A stretch of 64,000 nt of DNA, from the NCBI GenBank assembly GCA_900468065.1, contig UBTA01000017.1, positions 1 to 64,000 of the forward strand. The letters run 5' to 3'. Positions 54,683-62,398 of the stretch are shown here, piece after piece; within the stretch, counting starts at the first letter, position 1, and the number at the start of each line of letters is the position of its first letter. The stretch is from Hyphomicrobiales bacterium (GTDB taxonomy: Bacteria; Pseudomonadota; Alphaproteobacteria; Rhizobiales; Rhizobiaceae). The notes under the pieces are model-generated. The model did no database searches and was not told the origin of the DNA. It saw nothing but the letters and a program-made list of their open reading frames with translations. The position numbers and the translations under genes are program-made.

Positions 54683-55582
54683 CTACGCAGCAAGGCCGAG
54701 AAAGCGAGTACGTTCGGCAGCCAGTTCGGCCCGACGTCGTTCCACGTTCCTGTCGGCTTGCTCTTCCGCCGCGCGCTGTTCCGCTTTGATCGCGATCCAT
54801 TCCTCGCGGACAGCATCCAGCGCCGCATAGACCAGAGCCTTGCCGGCCGCTTCCGCCTGCTTGCCTTTGAAGTGCCGAGCCTCGCCGATTTCACCTAGAG
54901 TCAATCCGCCGAGCACAGCATCTTCGAACGGTGCGACGAGCGGCCCCATGGCGCGCCGCAATCGAGGCAGCACTTCCCGCAAGTCGATCTGCGCGATCAG
55001 AACTCGCTCGTTGAACCTGACGCCCATGCAGCGCATCCGGACGACCGTTTTCTCGCCGGCCTGCTTGGCCTGCCCAGAGGATCCCGAAAACTTGGAAAGT
55101 TGCCGCGTTCCCTTCTGGACGAGGTCGCCACCGCCCACCTTGTCGACTGACCATTCGTTGGCTGCTGCCTCGTCGACATCCTTGTCTGTGATGGTCGATC
55201 GCTCTTCCACCTCAAGGCCGTCGGCTGCCTTGGACGTGTCCTGTCCCTGCAACGGGTTGGCTTGCATGATGGCAACGAGACCGCGGTAGTGTTCGATCAT
55301 TTCCGCGTCGTCGTGCTGACCGTCTCGCCGGAGCTTGTCCAACAGCGGCCACGATACGGGCTCGCGGTTATCGTTGGCCGCGCGCGGCAACGGCTTCCAG
55401 GCACGCTGCACGGGCCGCTGTGACGGACTCAGGACAGTGATGGGCACCGACGAAGCGGCCAGAGCTTCTCTAAGGAAAGCGCGTGCTTCCTTTTTGTCGG
55501 CGGGGATTTCGTTGGGGAGGCGGAAATCAAACTCAGCGTTATCGTTTGCTGCGTCGAAGATGGTCTTTTCCAAAGGTCGCAC
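54683..55582 (-). CDS. Hypothetical phage protein with ANDN motifs
   Basis: This 299-aa protein starts at a GTG. It holds two ANDN tetrapeptides near the N-terminus (FDAANDNAEFDF, RAANDNREPVSW), a motif also seen in the 46541 gene. A central region (DKDVDEAAANEWSVDKV) and a C-terminal half with GLTLGEIGEARHFKGKQAEAAG that looks sigma-region-4/HTH-like follow, then a charged coiled tail. Function is unknown. Confidence 0.5.
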   Translation of the reverse strand: MRPLEKTIFDAANDNAEFDFRLPNEIPADKKEARAFLREALAASSVPITVLSPSQRPVQRAWKPLPRAANDNREPVSWPLLDKLRRDGQHDDAEMIEHYRGLVAIMQANPLQGQDTSKAADGLEVEERSTITDKDVDEAAANEWSVDKVGGGDLVQKGTRQLSKFSGSSGQAKQAGEKTVVRMRCMGVRFNERVLIAQIDLREVLPRLRRAMGPLVAPFEDAVLGGLTLGEIGEARHFKGKQAEAAGKALVYAALDAVREEWIAIKAEQRAAEEQADRNVERRRAELAAERTRFLGLAA

Positions 55583-55902
55583 CCTTTCGGAAAGAGGAAG
55601 ATGCCACTAGGGCAGGCTGGTAGAATTCTGACAATAGTTTATTTTTACAAAATTGTCAAGACAAAACACTTGACGTCTAGGTAAATATGTGTCTTCGCCA
55701 CGCGCCGGGTTTGATTAAATAATCAAAGATTCAGGAAAAAAGTGCGAATGAGTGGACCGCGGGTTGGGCGGTTTGCCGATCTTTGAAGATCGAAGGCCCC
55801 CACCCTCTGATCCGAAATACTGTGTATGTCGCAAATAGCTGGTTGTATTAGGGGTTGTAAACTCTAAAAGTTAAACTCAATTAAAAATTGGGGGGGGTAA
55901 CG
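55583..55902. other. AT-rich intergenic region between structural and cargo genes
   Basis: No gene is recognised. It contains A/T tracts around 55630-55670 and 55845-55890 with likely divergent promoters for the 54683 and 55903 genes, and the ribosome site GGGGGGG before 55903. Composition is clearly lower in GC than the flanking host genes. Confidence 0.4.
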
Positions 55903-57261
55903 ATGGCAACTTTAGATGAAGTAGCTGATAGTGTTTTAGATCTGAGAACAAGGCTTTTTGCAGTGTTTACGGCGAATGGCTGGCCAGAGGAAAAGGCACT
56001 AAGTGCGATTCAAGGTTATCTTCCTGCCTATCCTGCTTCAGCTTTACTGGATTATATAACCTATACAGCAGAGCGTATTAGACAGTTGTCAGCTTACGAT
56101 ATGGATAAAAGCAAGATTAGAAGCTTTCTTGGAGGCTTGCCTGCAGTTCTGTCGCCAATACAGTTCGCAAATCTTCCGAACGATCCCGTTACCGTTATAA
56201 ACGGTTTGATGATGACACTGCAGTGGATTAACGCACGCCTTCCCACTGAATCGAAGGGGCCAGTGCCCCTGGATTGGGAAAGCGTCAAGGATAAAGCGAT
56301 CTTTCCTAAGGACCTTCTGCGCCGACTGCGGGCCGTGGAGGCAAATCTGGCTCGTTTAGAGCCGCGCTCAAAGGAGATTGAGCGAAAGGTTGATGATATC
56401 GATGCAGCCCATGCTGCGGCGGAACAACTTCCCGAAGATTTGGCGGAGCTATCTGCAAAACGCGACGAAGTTCAATCAATCGTTGAAGATGCTCAACGTT
56501 TACTCGATCATTCGCAGAAAGTTGTGATTGGTCTCGATAACTCGGCCGATAACGCGGATGCTGCATCCGCTCGGCTTGTGGAGACAGAGGCAAGAGCGAA
56601 CAAGGTGATTGAGAAAAGCGAACAGGCGCTAAGAGGGTCAACAGGCGTCGGCCTTGCCAATGCGTTTGAGAAGCGTAAGGAAAATCTGTCTAAAGCCGGT
56701 TCTGCCTGGGTGGCTGGTCTTCTTTTGGCTTTGATATCAGCAATTCTTATCGGAGCTGATAGGGTCGCAACGATGCAATCGCTGTTGCGGAACGACGTGC
56801 CGGCGCACATCGTCTGGGTGAATGCCATCCTTTCCGTTCTTGGCGTCGGTGGCCCTATCTGGTTCGCATGGCTTTCCACCAAGCAAATTGGAGTGACATT
56901 CAGACTGGCTGAAGATTACGCATTCAAGGCTGCCGTGTCGAAAGCCTATGAGGGATACCGAAAGGAGGCGGTCGACATTGATCCTGCCCTGCAGGCCCGC
57001 TTATTTGCTTCTGCTCTCGATCGACTTGAGGAAGCCCCAATAAGGCTCATGGATAAGGAGACGCACAGCTCGCCGCTTCAAGAGTTACTCAGCAATCCCG
57101 CGATAAGAAAAAATTTGGAAAACATTCCCGGTATCGCTGAAAAGATTATCGGTTTGATACCTTCGAAGGGTGCCGCTGCTGTAATCGCGCCGGTGGCCGC
57201 GGTTGCTACTTTGGCTGCGCCAAGCGGCGGAAAAAGGAAGCAGGTGGAGGAAGCGGAATGA
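55903..57261 (+). CDS. Coiled-coil membrane protein of unknown function (cargo)
   Basis: This is a 452-aa protein. Residues 1-150 are helical with VADSVLDLRTRLFAVFTANGW. A long coiled coil covers about 145-245 (RLRAVEANLARLEPRSKEIE, AKRDEVQSIVEDAQRLLDHS). Two membrane helices follow near 270-325 (AGLLLALISAILIGADRV, VNAILSVLGVGGPIWFAW). A cytosolic part ends in a Lys/Glu tail. An ATG at 55903 is used; a TTG at 55888 is in frame. It is the first and largest plus-strand cargo gene. Membrane plus coiled-coil layouts occur in abortive-infection proteins, but no known system is matched. Confidence 0.6.
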   Translation: MATLDEVADSVLDLRTRLFAVFTANGWPEEKALSAIQGYLPAYPASALLDYITYTAERIRQLSAYDMDKSKIRSFLGGLPAVLSPIQFANLPNDPVTVINGLMMTLQWINARLPTESKGPVPLDWESVKDKAIFPKDLLRRLRAVEANLARLEPRSKEIERKVDDIDAAHAAAEQLPEDLAELSAKRDEVQSIVEDAQRLLDHSQKVVIGLDNSADNADAASARLVETEARANKVIEKSEQALRGSTGVGLANAFEKRKENLSKAGSAWVAGLLLALISAILIGADRVATMQSLLRNDVPAHIVWVNAILSVLGVGGPIWFAWLSTKQIGVTFRLAEDYAFKAAVSKAYEGYRKEAVDIDPALQARLFASALDRLEEAPIRLMDKETHSSPLQELLSNPAIRKNLENIPGIAEKIIGLIPSKGAAAVIAPVAAVATLAAPSGGKRKQVEEAE

Positions 57262-57341
57262 CGACGTAGCGATTGGCAAGGTGAGTGCAAATTGACACAG
57301 GCGGGGGTGTGCGATGCGCTGCTCAAAAATGGGAGGTCGAT

Positions 57342-57578
57342 GTGAATGATATTGAGCGCAAATACCGGGACGAAATGAATTGGCTCCAAGCTCAGCTTGA
57401 CGGCATCAGTGCGCAAATCTCCTTGGTGACAGAACGCATTAACAATGGTGCTGTGCTCAGCTATCCGGAGGGATTTACCGATGATGAGTTGTCGACTCTC
57501 CACACCGCTCTCACGGGGCGAACTGACAAGATCCTTGACGAAATGAAGGCTTTGCATAAGGCGTTCAACACGCCCTAA
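57342..57578 (+). CDS. Hypothetical small protein, cargo region
   Basis: This 78-aa protein begins at a GTG with GGGAGG 5 nt upstream. It is helical (IERKYRDEMNWLQAQLDGIS, LHTALTGRTDKILDEMKAL) and acidic. It follows the coiled-coil membrane protein by 80 nt and may be its small partner. No family is recognised. Confidence 0.5.
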   Translation: MNDIERKYRDEMNWLQAQLDGISAQISLVTERINNGAVLSYPEGFTDDELSTLHTALTGRTDKILDEMKALHKAFNTP

Positions 57579-57922
57579 CGCCGGAAGTAGCACTTTCGAG
57601 CCTGATGTTCTTGAGCCTGCTACATAGCCCCATGAGGTCAAATTCCTCAATGATTTCTCGCGCGCGCGTTACGCGCACGCGCGGGGGGAAAATCTGTATT
57701 AGCGTAAACACGAACTGAGGCCACCGGTAGGCGGGCGGCAGGGGTCCGAACATTGGAGGCCGGTGGGGGTCTCACCCAAAAAATAACTTCAAAACCTGCG
57801 GCGTCGCGCGTTTGACTGTGCCGCCGGTACCCGGTCCGCGATCGATGGCAACATCTTAGGGGGTAGGCCCCTGGAGTAAGTCGTGCCAAGTATGGTCATC
57901 CAGCTCTAGCGACGGGGAACCA

Positions 57923-58684
57923 ATGGCTGAATATGACTACGCCTATGAGAAGGCCATGGAAGCTCTGGAGGCTGCGCTTTTTCAACTGGGTCGTTCTGTG
58001 CCTCGCCCGCGGAAAACTAAAACACCTACCGGCCTTGCGTACAGATTTGAAGAGAAGTCTCCGCAGCAGGCGTTGATACTGAAATCGGCACGGATGATCA
58101 GTGCTCTGAAAGCGGCAAAACTATTGCTTGACAACGGTCTACTGCTGGACGCCGGGGCGATGATGAGGATACTCGACGAGGTAGGGGCAGACCTAATGTT
58201 TATTGCTGGCCCTACAATTTTCGGCCACCCCCCGGAGCCGCGGCACGAGCAGTACATGAGGGAATTCTTTCAAGAGGAATTCGACACAGACAGCCCACTG
58301 ACATCTGCGCAAAATAGGAATCGCGTTGGCCGTCGGCATATAAGGGCATACGTTGCGCGGGCTTACTCACACGGACAAGTTGACGTCAGTCAGGCTATAG
58401 CTGTTGCCGAAACGATAGAGGCGCTCTTTTCCGGTTTTGTCCACGGTGCGGGCGTGCATACGATGGATCTCTTTGATGGGTTGGATTTTTCGGTGCAACT
58501 TCAGCCTGACGACCAGCCGCTAGCCGACATGGCCGGCCAGTATTCCCATTATATTCATAGAGCAACCATGTGCCTCGCTAACGCCGCTAAAGCGATAGGG
58601 CGGGACGACGTCTCCAGCGTCCTTTGCAGGATAAGTAGTGAGCTATTTCAGGACGACGGTGAACTGCGGCCGAAAGAGGCTTAG
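57923..58684 (+). CDS. Hypothetical helical protein, cargo region
   Basis: This 253-aa, predominantly helical protein has LILKSARMISALKAAKLLL and AGAMMRILDEVGADLMFIAG, then a basic motif NRVGRRHIRAYVARAYSHG and a C-terminal helical bundle with HYIHRATMCLANAAKAIG. The layout recalls DUF5677/HEPN-like all-helical proteins, but no catalytic motif such as R-x4-6-H is certain. A CGGGGAA ribosome site precedes the ATG. Accessory function is presumed from its place. Confidence 0.5.
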   Translation: MAEYDYAYEKAMEALEAALFQLGRSVPRPRKTKTPTGLAYRFEEKSPQQALILKSARMISALKAAKLLLDNGLLLDAGAMMRILDEVGADLMFIAGPTIFGHPPEPRHEQYMREFFQEEFDTDSPLTSAQNRNRVGRRHIRAYVARAYSHGQVDVSQAIAVAETIEALFSGFVHGAGVHTMDLFDGLDFSVQLQPDDQPLADMAGQYSHYIHRATMCLANAAKAIGRDDVSSVLCRISSELFQDDGELRPKEA

Positions 58685-58770
58685 TCGCCATCGCCGCGGA
58701 TGAAGAGCACGCCAACTAGGCCCAGCACCACGATGCATTGAAGAATCCACATTGGCCACTGTTCAGACAT
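58681..58770 (-). CDS. Tiny single-helix membrane protein
   Basis: An ATG at 58770 opens a 29-aa frame, MSEQWPMWILQCIVVLGLVG followed by VLFIRGDGD, one clear membrane helix with a short acidic end. It overlaps the last 4 nt of the convergent 57923 gene. No ribosome site is obvious. Membrane microproteins of this type occur in prophages, sometimes as toxins or holin partners. Confidence 0.35.
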   Translation of the reverse strand: MSEQWPMWILQCIVVLGLVGVLFIRGDGD

Positions 58771-58954
58771 GGCCGATTGTAGCAGAGGCGCGAACTTTTT
58801 TTATACAGGAATAGCGACGTTAAACGATGCGGCCGATACGCGGTTGGCTATGCGGTGAAGATTGAGGGTGCCGGGGGGCATATCTTACCCGCGTCCCTTG
58901 CCATACAACTATAACCTGATAGCTATTTCATAATGCCGTGCAGCGAGTGCCGCT

Positions 58955-59461
58955 ATGGGAGGCAAAGTGTATAACCGTATAAAACCGAAGAGACTATCTA
59001 TTCGAAATCCAAATGCTGCTTGGGTTACAAGCGAACTTGCGAAGCTGTATTCCGAATGGAAAGCTTGGCATGACTATGTGCTGACGATTGAAGATCATGA
59101 CTACGACCGAAATACCCACGCAGAATGCTACGCGGACGGAGTTGAGAATATACGCAAGCACGAGATATTGCGGGCGAAAACGTTGGCTTTTCTTGATAAC
59201 AACATCGAAGGCCACGATTTCATGCTGAGCAACCAATACGAGCTGCCCTATGAAGACAACATGGGTCGCCTACGCACCAAGCTGCCTCATCGCATTCACG
59301 AATTGGACATCCTAATCGCGTCACTTCAATACGCGGCCGTACCAGAGGGGTTTTGGAAAGAGCAGGGCAAAAAGATGGTTGAACAACTTGCAACTGTCGC
59401 CCCAGAAAAAGCCGCTGATGCCGCTGCAAGTTGGCTCAGAAATCCGTTCGCAGCAAAATGA
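58955..59461 (+). CDS. Hypothetical protein, cargo region
   Basis: This 168-aa, Trp/His/Tyr-rich protein (SEWKAWHDYVLTIEDHDYDRN, HDFMLSNQYELPYEDNMGRL) is followed by a helical tail. The ATG at 58955 lacks a good ribosome site, while a GTG at 58967 has GGGAGG 4 nt before it, so the true start may be the GTG. It is followed with a 4-nt overlap by a lipoprotein gene. No family is recognised. Confidence 0.5.
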   Translation: MGGKVYNRIKPKRLSIRNPNAAWVTSELAKLYSEWKAWHDYVLTIEDHDYDRNTHAECYADGVENIRKHEILRAKTLAFLDNNIEGHDFMLSNQYELPYEDNMGRLRTKLPHRIHELDILIASLQYAAVPEGFWKEQGKKMVEQLATVAPEKAADAAASWLRNPFAAK

Positions 59462-59811
59462 AGCCCCTCGCTCCTCTCTTACCCATCATCCTCCTAACCT
59501 CCTGCAACACGATAGAGAACCATTACGTCGATGCTACCGGCAAGCTCGGTAGCGGGCAGACGACGATGTCCGTCACTCAGTCGGATGGCAAGTTCAGCAT
59601 TGCCGACGAGGCGGTAGCCTGCAGCGGCACGTTCGATAGTTGGGCCAATGCCACAGTCGTCTTCCCGGTGAACTGCACAAATGGAAAGTCGGGCTCGGTC
59701 GTTATGACCCGCCCGACTGCCAACGGCTCGCTCGTCGCCGGAGAAGGAACCATCCAGTTTGTTACCGGAGAATCCCGCCGCTTCACCTTTGGGCCGACGC
59801 GGTTTAACTAG
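59458..59811 (+). CDS. Predicted lipoprotein
   Basis: This 117-aa protein has a lipoprotein signal sequence: MKPLAPLLPIILLTSC, with the lipobox LTSC and Cys at residue 16. The mature part is a small beta-rich domain (GKLGSGQTTMSVTQSDGKFS, TVVFPVNCTNGKSGSVVM). Its ATG overlaps the stop of the upstream gene (ATGA), so the two proteins are made together. Phage lipoproteins often act in superinfection exclusion, which is only a suggestion here. Confidence 0.7.
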   Translation: MKPLAPLLPIILLTSCNTIENHYVDATGKLGSGQTTMSVTQSDGKFSIADEAVACSGTFDSWANATVVFPVNCTNGKSGSVVMTRPTANGSLVAGEGTIQFVTGESRRFTFGPTRFN

Positions 59812-59815
59812 ATAA

Positions 59816-60379
59816 TTATGCAGTCGGCAGCGAGCGCATAAATTTGTATTTCGCGGTAGCGGGGCCCAGATTGGTCTGCGCGTTGATCGCACCGACATCG
59901 TTGGCAGGATCCATTGTCGCAGTAACATCCACATTCCAGCTAAAGGACTGCGCTGGGCCGAGAACAGATTGTTCGCCGGCCGGCATCTCTACGCGGAGTT
60001 TAAGGTCCGCGAGCTTTGTGGTCGGGTTCATAGTGTAGGTTCCGTCCCACTTACCAGCGCCAACGTCAGAGCCATAGATGCGGCCGTCTTCGAAGATCAA
60101 AACACCGTAACCTGAGCCATTAGGGCCAGCGAATTCCAGTTGATAAAGTCCGTCTCTCATAGTCAATTTTTCCAATTCTGATTTTTGAATCTCGAGCTGC
60201 TGCTGGGAGGGCGGCAGTTTCGAAAAGAGGTTGAGATAGGCTACTGCTGGGCCTGGAACGCTGCGTTCTCCGGTCAGCCACATGCTTACTGCGCGCGGTG
60301 TTACATCCAACAGTTTCGCCAAGGAGATGGACGAAAGGCCGAGGGCGGACATCGCATTCTTGAGTTCATTCTTATTCAT
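59816..60379 (-). CDS. XRE-type regulator with GrlR-like C-terminal domain
   Basis: This is a 187-aa protein. Residues 1-60 form an XRE helix-turn-helix (LSSISLAKLLDVTPRAVSMWLTGERSVPG). From about residue 75 the sequence MRDGLYQLEFAGPNGSGYGV, IFEDGRIYGSDVG and KWDGTYTM matches the pattern of GrlR, a small regulator of type III secretion in pathogenic E. coli. GrlR itself has no HTH, so this is a fusion. It sits at the inner end of the replication module, where a phage repressor would lie. The start at 60379 is used; longer reading to 60487 is unsupported. Confidence 0.7.
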   Translation of the reverse strand: MNKNELKNAMSALGLSSISLAKLLDVTPRAVSMWLTGERSVPGPAVAYLNLFSKLPPSQQQLEIQKSELEKLTMRDGLYQLEFAGPNGSGYGVLIFEDGRIYGSDVGAGKWDGTYTMNPTTKLADLKLRVEMPAGEQSVLGPAQSFSWNVDVTATMDPANDVGAINAQTNLGPATAKYKFMRSLPTA

Positions 60380-60422
60380 GAGAACATTGTGCTCCCTGGA
60401 GAACGATGTGTCAACGCCTCGT

Positions 60423-60686
60423 TTATGCTGTAGGTGCCTCTGCCTTCCGGTATATCGTAGTGCGAACGATAGGATAAACCTGCCCATCCTCGTCGGTTTC
60501 GATGACGATGAACTTTAGTATGTCGTCTTCCTGGCATTCAGCCACGCCAATGACACGGACTGTCTCGCCATCCTCATCTTCCGCGTCAAAAGCATCGATC
60601 CGCATCATTCGCGGCGGCGGCTTCACCGAGGCCAACGCATCAATGATCGCATCTTTAGTTGCGCTATAATGGTCATTGTAATCCAT
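60423..60686 (-). CDS. Hypothetical phage protein
   Basis: This 87-aa acidic protein (MDYNDHYSATKDAIIDALAS, AEDEDGETVRVIGVAECQED) probably has a beta-rich core. Its ATG overlaps the stop of the replication gene (TGATG), so translation is coupled. No family is recognised. It is part of the right-end early operon. Confidence 0.5.
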   Translation of the reverse strand: MDYNDHYSATKDAIIDALASVKPPPRMMRIDAFDAEDEDGETVRVIGVAECQEDDILKFIVIETDEDGQVYPIVRTTIYRKAEAPTA

Positions 60687-61960
60687 CAGGCAGCCTCCTC
60701 CATTTCAATATAAGGCGCTGCCTCCTCCAACTTTCCGTCCGCCCCAATTGTGATCATAATCTTCGATCCGAGTAGTTCATCGGTGTCGTTGACAGTCTGA
60801 AACCCGGATGCGCGTGTGACGATTGCGAACTGACGGTGGCCCTCGGCCTTCACATGCGCATTCGAACCTTCAAGCAAGACTACCTGCCGAAGACGCATGC
60901 CGCGGTGAGGGCGCTCGATGGCGGTGTATGTCAGGTTGACGACCATTCCATCCTGCGGGCGGTCAATACCGGCCTCGGTAATCTCAACCGGGTAGCTTCC
61001 CACCCTTGGCTGGCCGCTGACCTTGTTTAGAAGCCAAGCGGGCGGAAGCCTTGGTTCTGTGGCTATCGCTTCGGCAGGCGCTTCTGACGCAACCTCAACG
61101 GCCCGCTCTTTCACCACCGGCGCATTGGCTTTGGCCTTGGCAATGGCCGCGCCCTTGGCATCACCGTGAATAAGCGGCAGGTCTTCCAGCCACCGCTCAC
61201 CGGATAGCCAGTTTGCAGGCTCTGGTATCCACTTCTTATCCGTTCCGTGCTTGGCGTAGTGCGCCGCCCACTCGCCGGCCATGTCGATGACGGTGTCTAC
61301 GTCGAAGATGATCTTCTTCCATTCGGCCCGCGCTTTTTTGATTCCATGCTTGCGCGGCCAGGCTGTCCAGAATTCATCAAACCCATCTCCCGAAGCCGTC
61401 CCCGCGTCGGCGGCCACAAGGCCAGCCGAAAGCGGCGCCACCGGCGCGGCTTCGAGCTTATCTCCCACTACATGTCCCCGGGTCTTGTGACCGGGTCCAG
61501 TAGGTGGGTCTTCGTTCGTAGAATCCCGAACGCTATCGGCCGTAGTGTTCGGAGTTTCCCGAACGCTTGTGTTCGGAGTTTCCCGAACGCTAGGATCATC
61601 CTCCGTAGTGTTCGGGGATTTACGAACACTATCGGATTTTGACCATACTGGGATGTATCGGCTGGCTCGGCGGCCGGATCCTTTTTCTTGGATGAGGTAG
61701 CCCCAAGCCACAAGATCGGTGAGGGCGCCGTGAACGTCACCGAGATAAAATCCCTCACCGGATGGGTCACGTTCTTTCATCGTCGAGGTGACGTGCCGGA
61801 CGCTGGCGAGGGCATTTCCGTACTTCGTATGATACCAGTCGATGATGAAACCGTAGACGGCCAGATGCTTGCGCTTCATCCGCTTATCGAACGGCGCGAG
61901 CGTCATCAGGCGGAACTTCGCTTCAAGGCTTTCGGGCTTGGGGGATTTAGACTCGCTCAT
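60686..61960 (-). CDS. Phage replication initiation-like protein
   Basis: This 424-aa protein has an N-terminal winged-helix region (residues 20-110: KHLAVYGFIIDWYHTKYGN, GDVHGALTDLVAWGYLI). A repeated linker follows (SVRKSPNT, SVRETPNT, SVRETPNT, SVRDSTNE). A central block FDEFWTAWPRKHGIKKARAEW with EPANWLSGERW closes the initiator part; this FxxFWxAYPRK motif is typical of phage replication O-like proteins. A C-terminal domain of unclear role extends to the end. Its gene contains the 23-bp repeats that encode the linker. Confidence 0.75.
   Translation of the reverse strand: MSESKSPKPESLEAKFRLMTLAPFDKRMKRKHLAVYGFIIDWYHTKYGNALASVRHVTSTMKERDPSGEGFYLGDVHGALTDLVAWGYLIQEKGSGRRASRYIPVWSKSDSVRKSPNTTEDDPSVRETPNTSVRETPNTTADSVRDSTNEDPPTGPGHKTRGHVVGDKLEAAPVAPLSAGLVAADAGTASGDGFDEFWTAWPRKHGIKKARAEWKKIIFDVDTVIDMAGEWAAHYAKHGTDKKWIPEPANWLSGERWLEDLPLIHGDAKGAAIAKAKANAPVVKERAVEVASEAPAEAIATEPRLPPAWLLNKVSGQPRVGSYPVEITEAGIDRPQDGMVVNLTYTAIERPHRGMRLRQVVLLEGSNAHVKAEGHRQFAIVTRASGFQTVNDTDELLGSKIMITIGADGKLEEAAPYIEMEEAA
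61512..61630. repeat. Four iteron-like 23-bp repeats inside the replication gene
   Basis: Copies lie at 61512-61534, 61545-61567, 61569-61591 and 61608-61630. The two central copies are identical. Each outer copy matches them at 18 of 23 positions. Each copy carries GTTCGG..CCGAAC-type dyad halves (degenerate in the outer copies). Placement inside the initiator gene recalls the lambda origin within O, so this is a candidate replication origin. It also encodes the SVRETPNT linker. Confidence 0.65.
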
Positions 61961-62198
61961 GAGCGGCCGCCCGATAAGCTTCGACGGCAAGCGCGGTAAG
62001 ACGCTCTGCCATTGGCTTGCTGAAGGTGGCGGTGCGCCTGGTGCCGGCCTGGGGCGAGTACAGCATATGCCTGCCGTCCGGTTGGCGGACAAGGCGAAGG
62101 GCGTAAAGCCGGATATGCTCGTTAAGCTCTACGTCGACGAAGGCGATCGCGTCGCGCGCCTTGGAGTCGGTTAGCGGATGGCAATAAAGGATCTTCAT
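61947..62198 (-). CDS. SpoVG-like small protein C
   Basis: This 83-aa protein has strands AIAFVDVELNEHIRLYALRLVR, a turn QPDGRHMLYSPQ and a helix KPMAERLTALAVEAYRAA, matching the layout of the proteins at 51930 and 52256. An AAGGAGATC ribosome site precedes the ATG. Its stop overlaps the replication gene start by 14 nt, so it leads the early operon. It may be a nucleic-acid-binding regulator. Confidence 0.5.
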   Translation of the reverse strand: MKILYCHPLTDSKARDAIAFVDVELNEHIRLYALRLVRQPDGRHMLYSPQAGTRRTATFSKPMAERLTALAVEAYRAAAHERV

Positions 62199-62382
62199 GT
62201 GATCTCCTTGTTAAAGCGCAGCAACGCGCGCCCGCCTGTCGTCCGGCAGTTGGTTGGTGGTGTTAAATTGGTAAGCGTTGGAGGATTACGGTTAGAAACC
62301 GGATTTGATTGCCGACCTCCACGAATCACCCCTCGATTTTCGAGGGGCGGTAACCGCCTCTAAAGAAATCAAAAACTTGCTG

Positions 62383-62398
62383 TTAAGGGGGCGTTAAA
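62383..62398. other. Right attachment site
   Basis: This is the exact copy of the left 16-bp site. It follows a short hairpin (CCCTCGATTTTCGAGGG near 62332) and lies about 185 nt from the start of the first early gene, leaving room for the early promoter. Confidence 0.8.

Larger units (their letters stand above)
45267..62398. mobile_element. Integrated prophage-like or satellite element, 17.1 kb
   Basis: The element is bounded by the 16-bp direct repeat TTAAGGGGGCGTTAAA. A tyrosine integrase lies next to the left repeat and a replication module next to the right. Gene content is phage-like (prohead protease, tail fibre, replication protein, XRE regulator) with cargo of toxin-antitoxin and membrane proteins. 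No terminase, portal, major capsid, tape measure or lysis gene was recognised, so it is probably degenerate or a satellite needing a helper. Insertion is intergenic, upstream of the penicillin-binding protein gene. Confidence 0.8.

Noticed and set aside
61512-61630. CRISPR array
   Set aside because: The repeats are coding, with gaps of 1 to 16 nt, far too short for spacers, and no cas genes are present.
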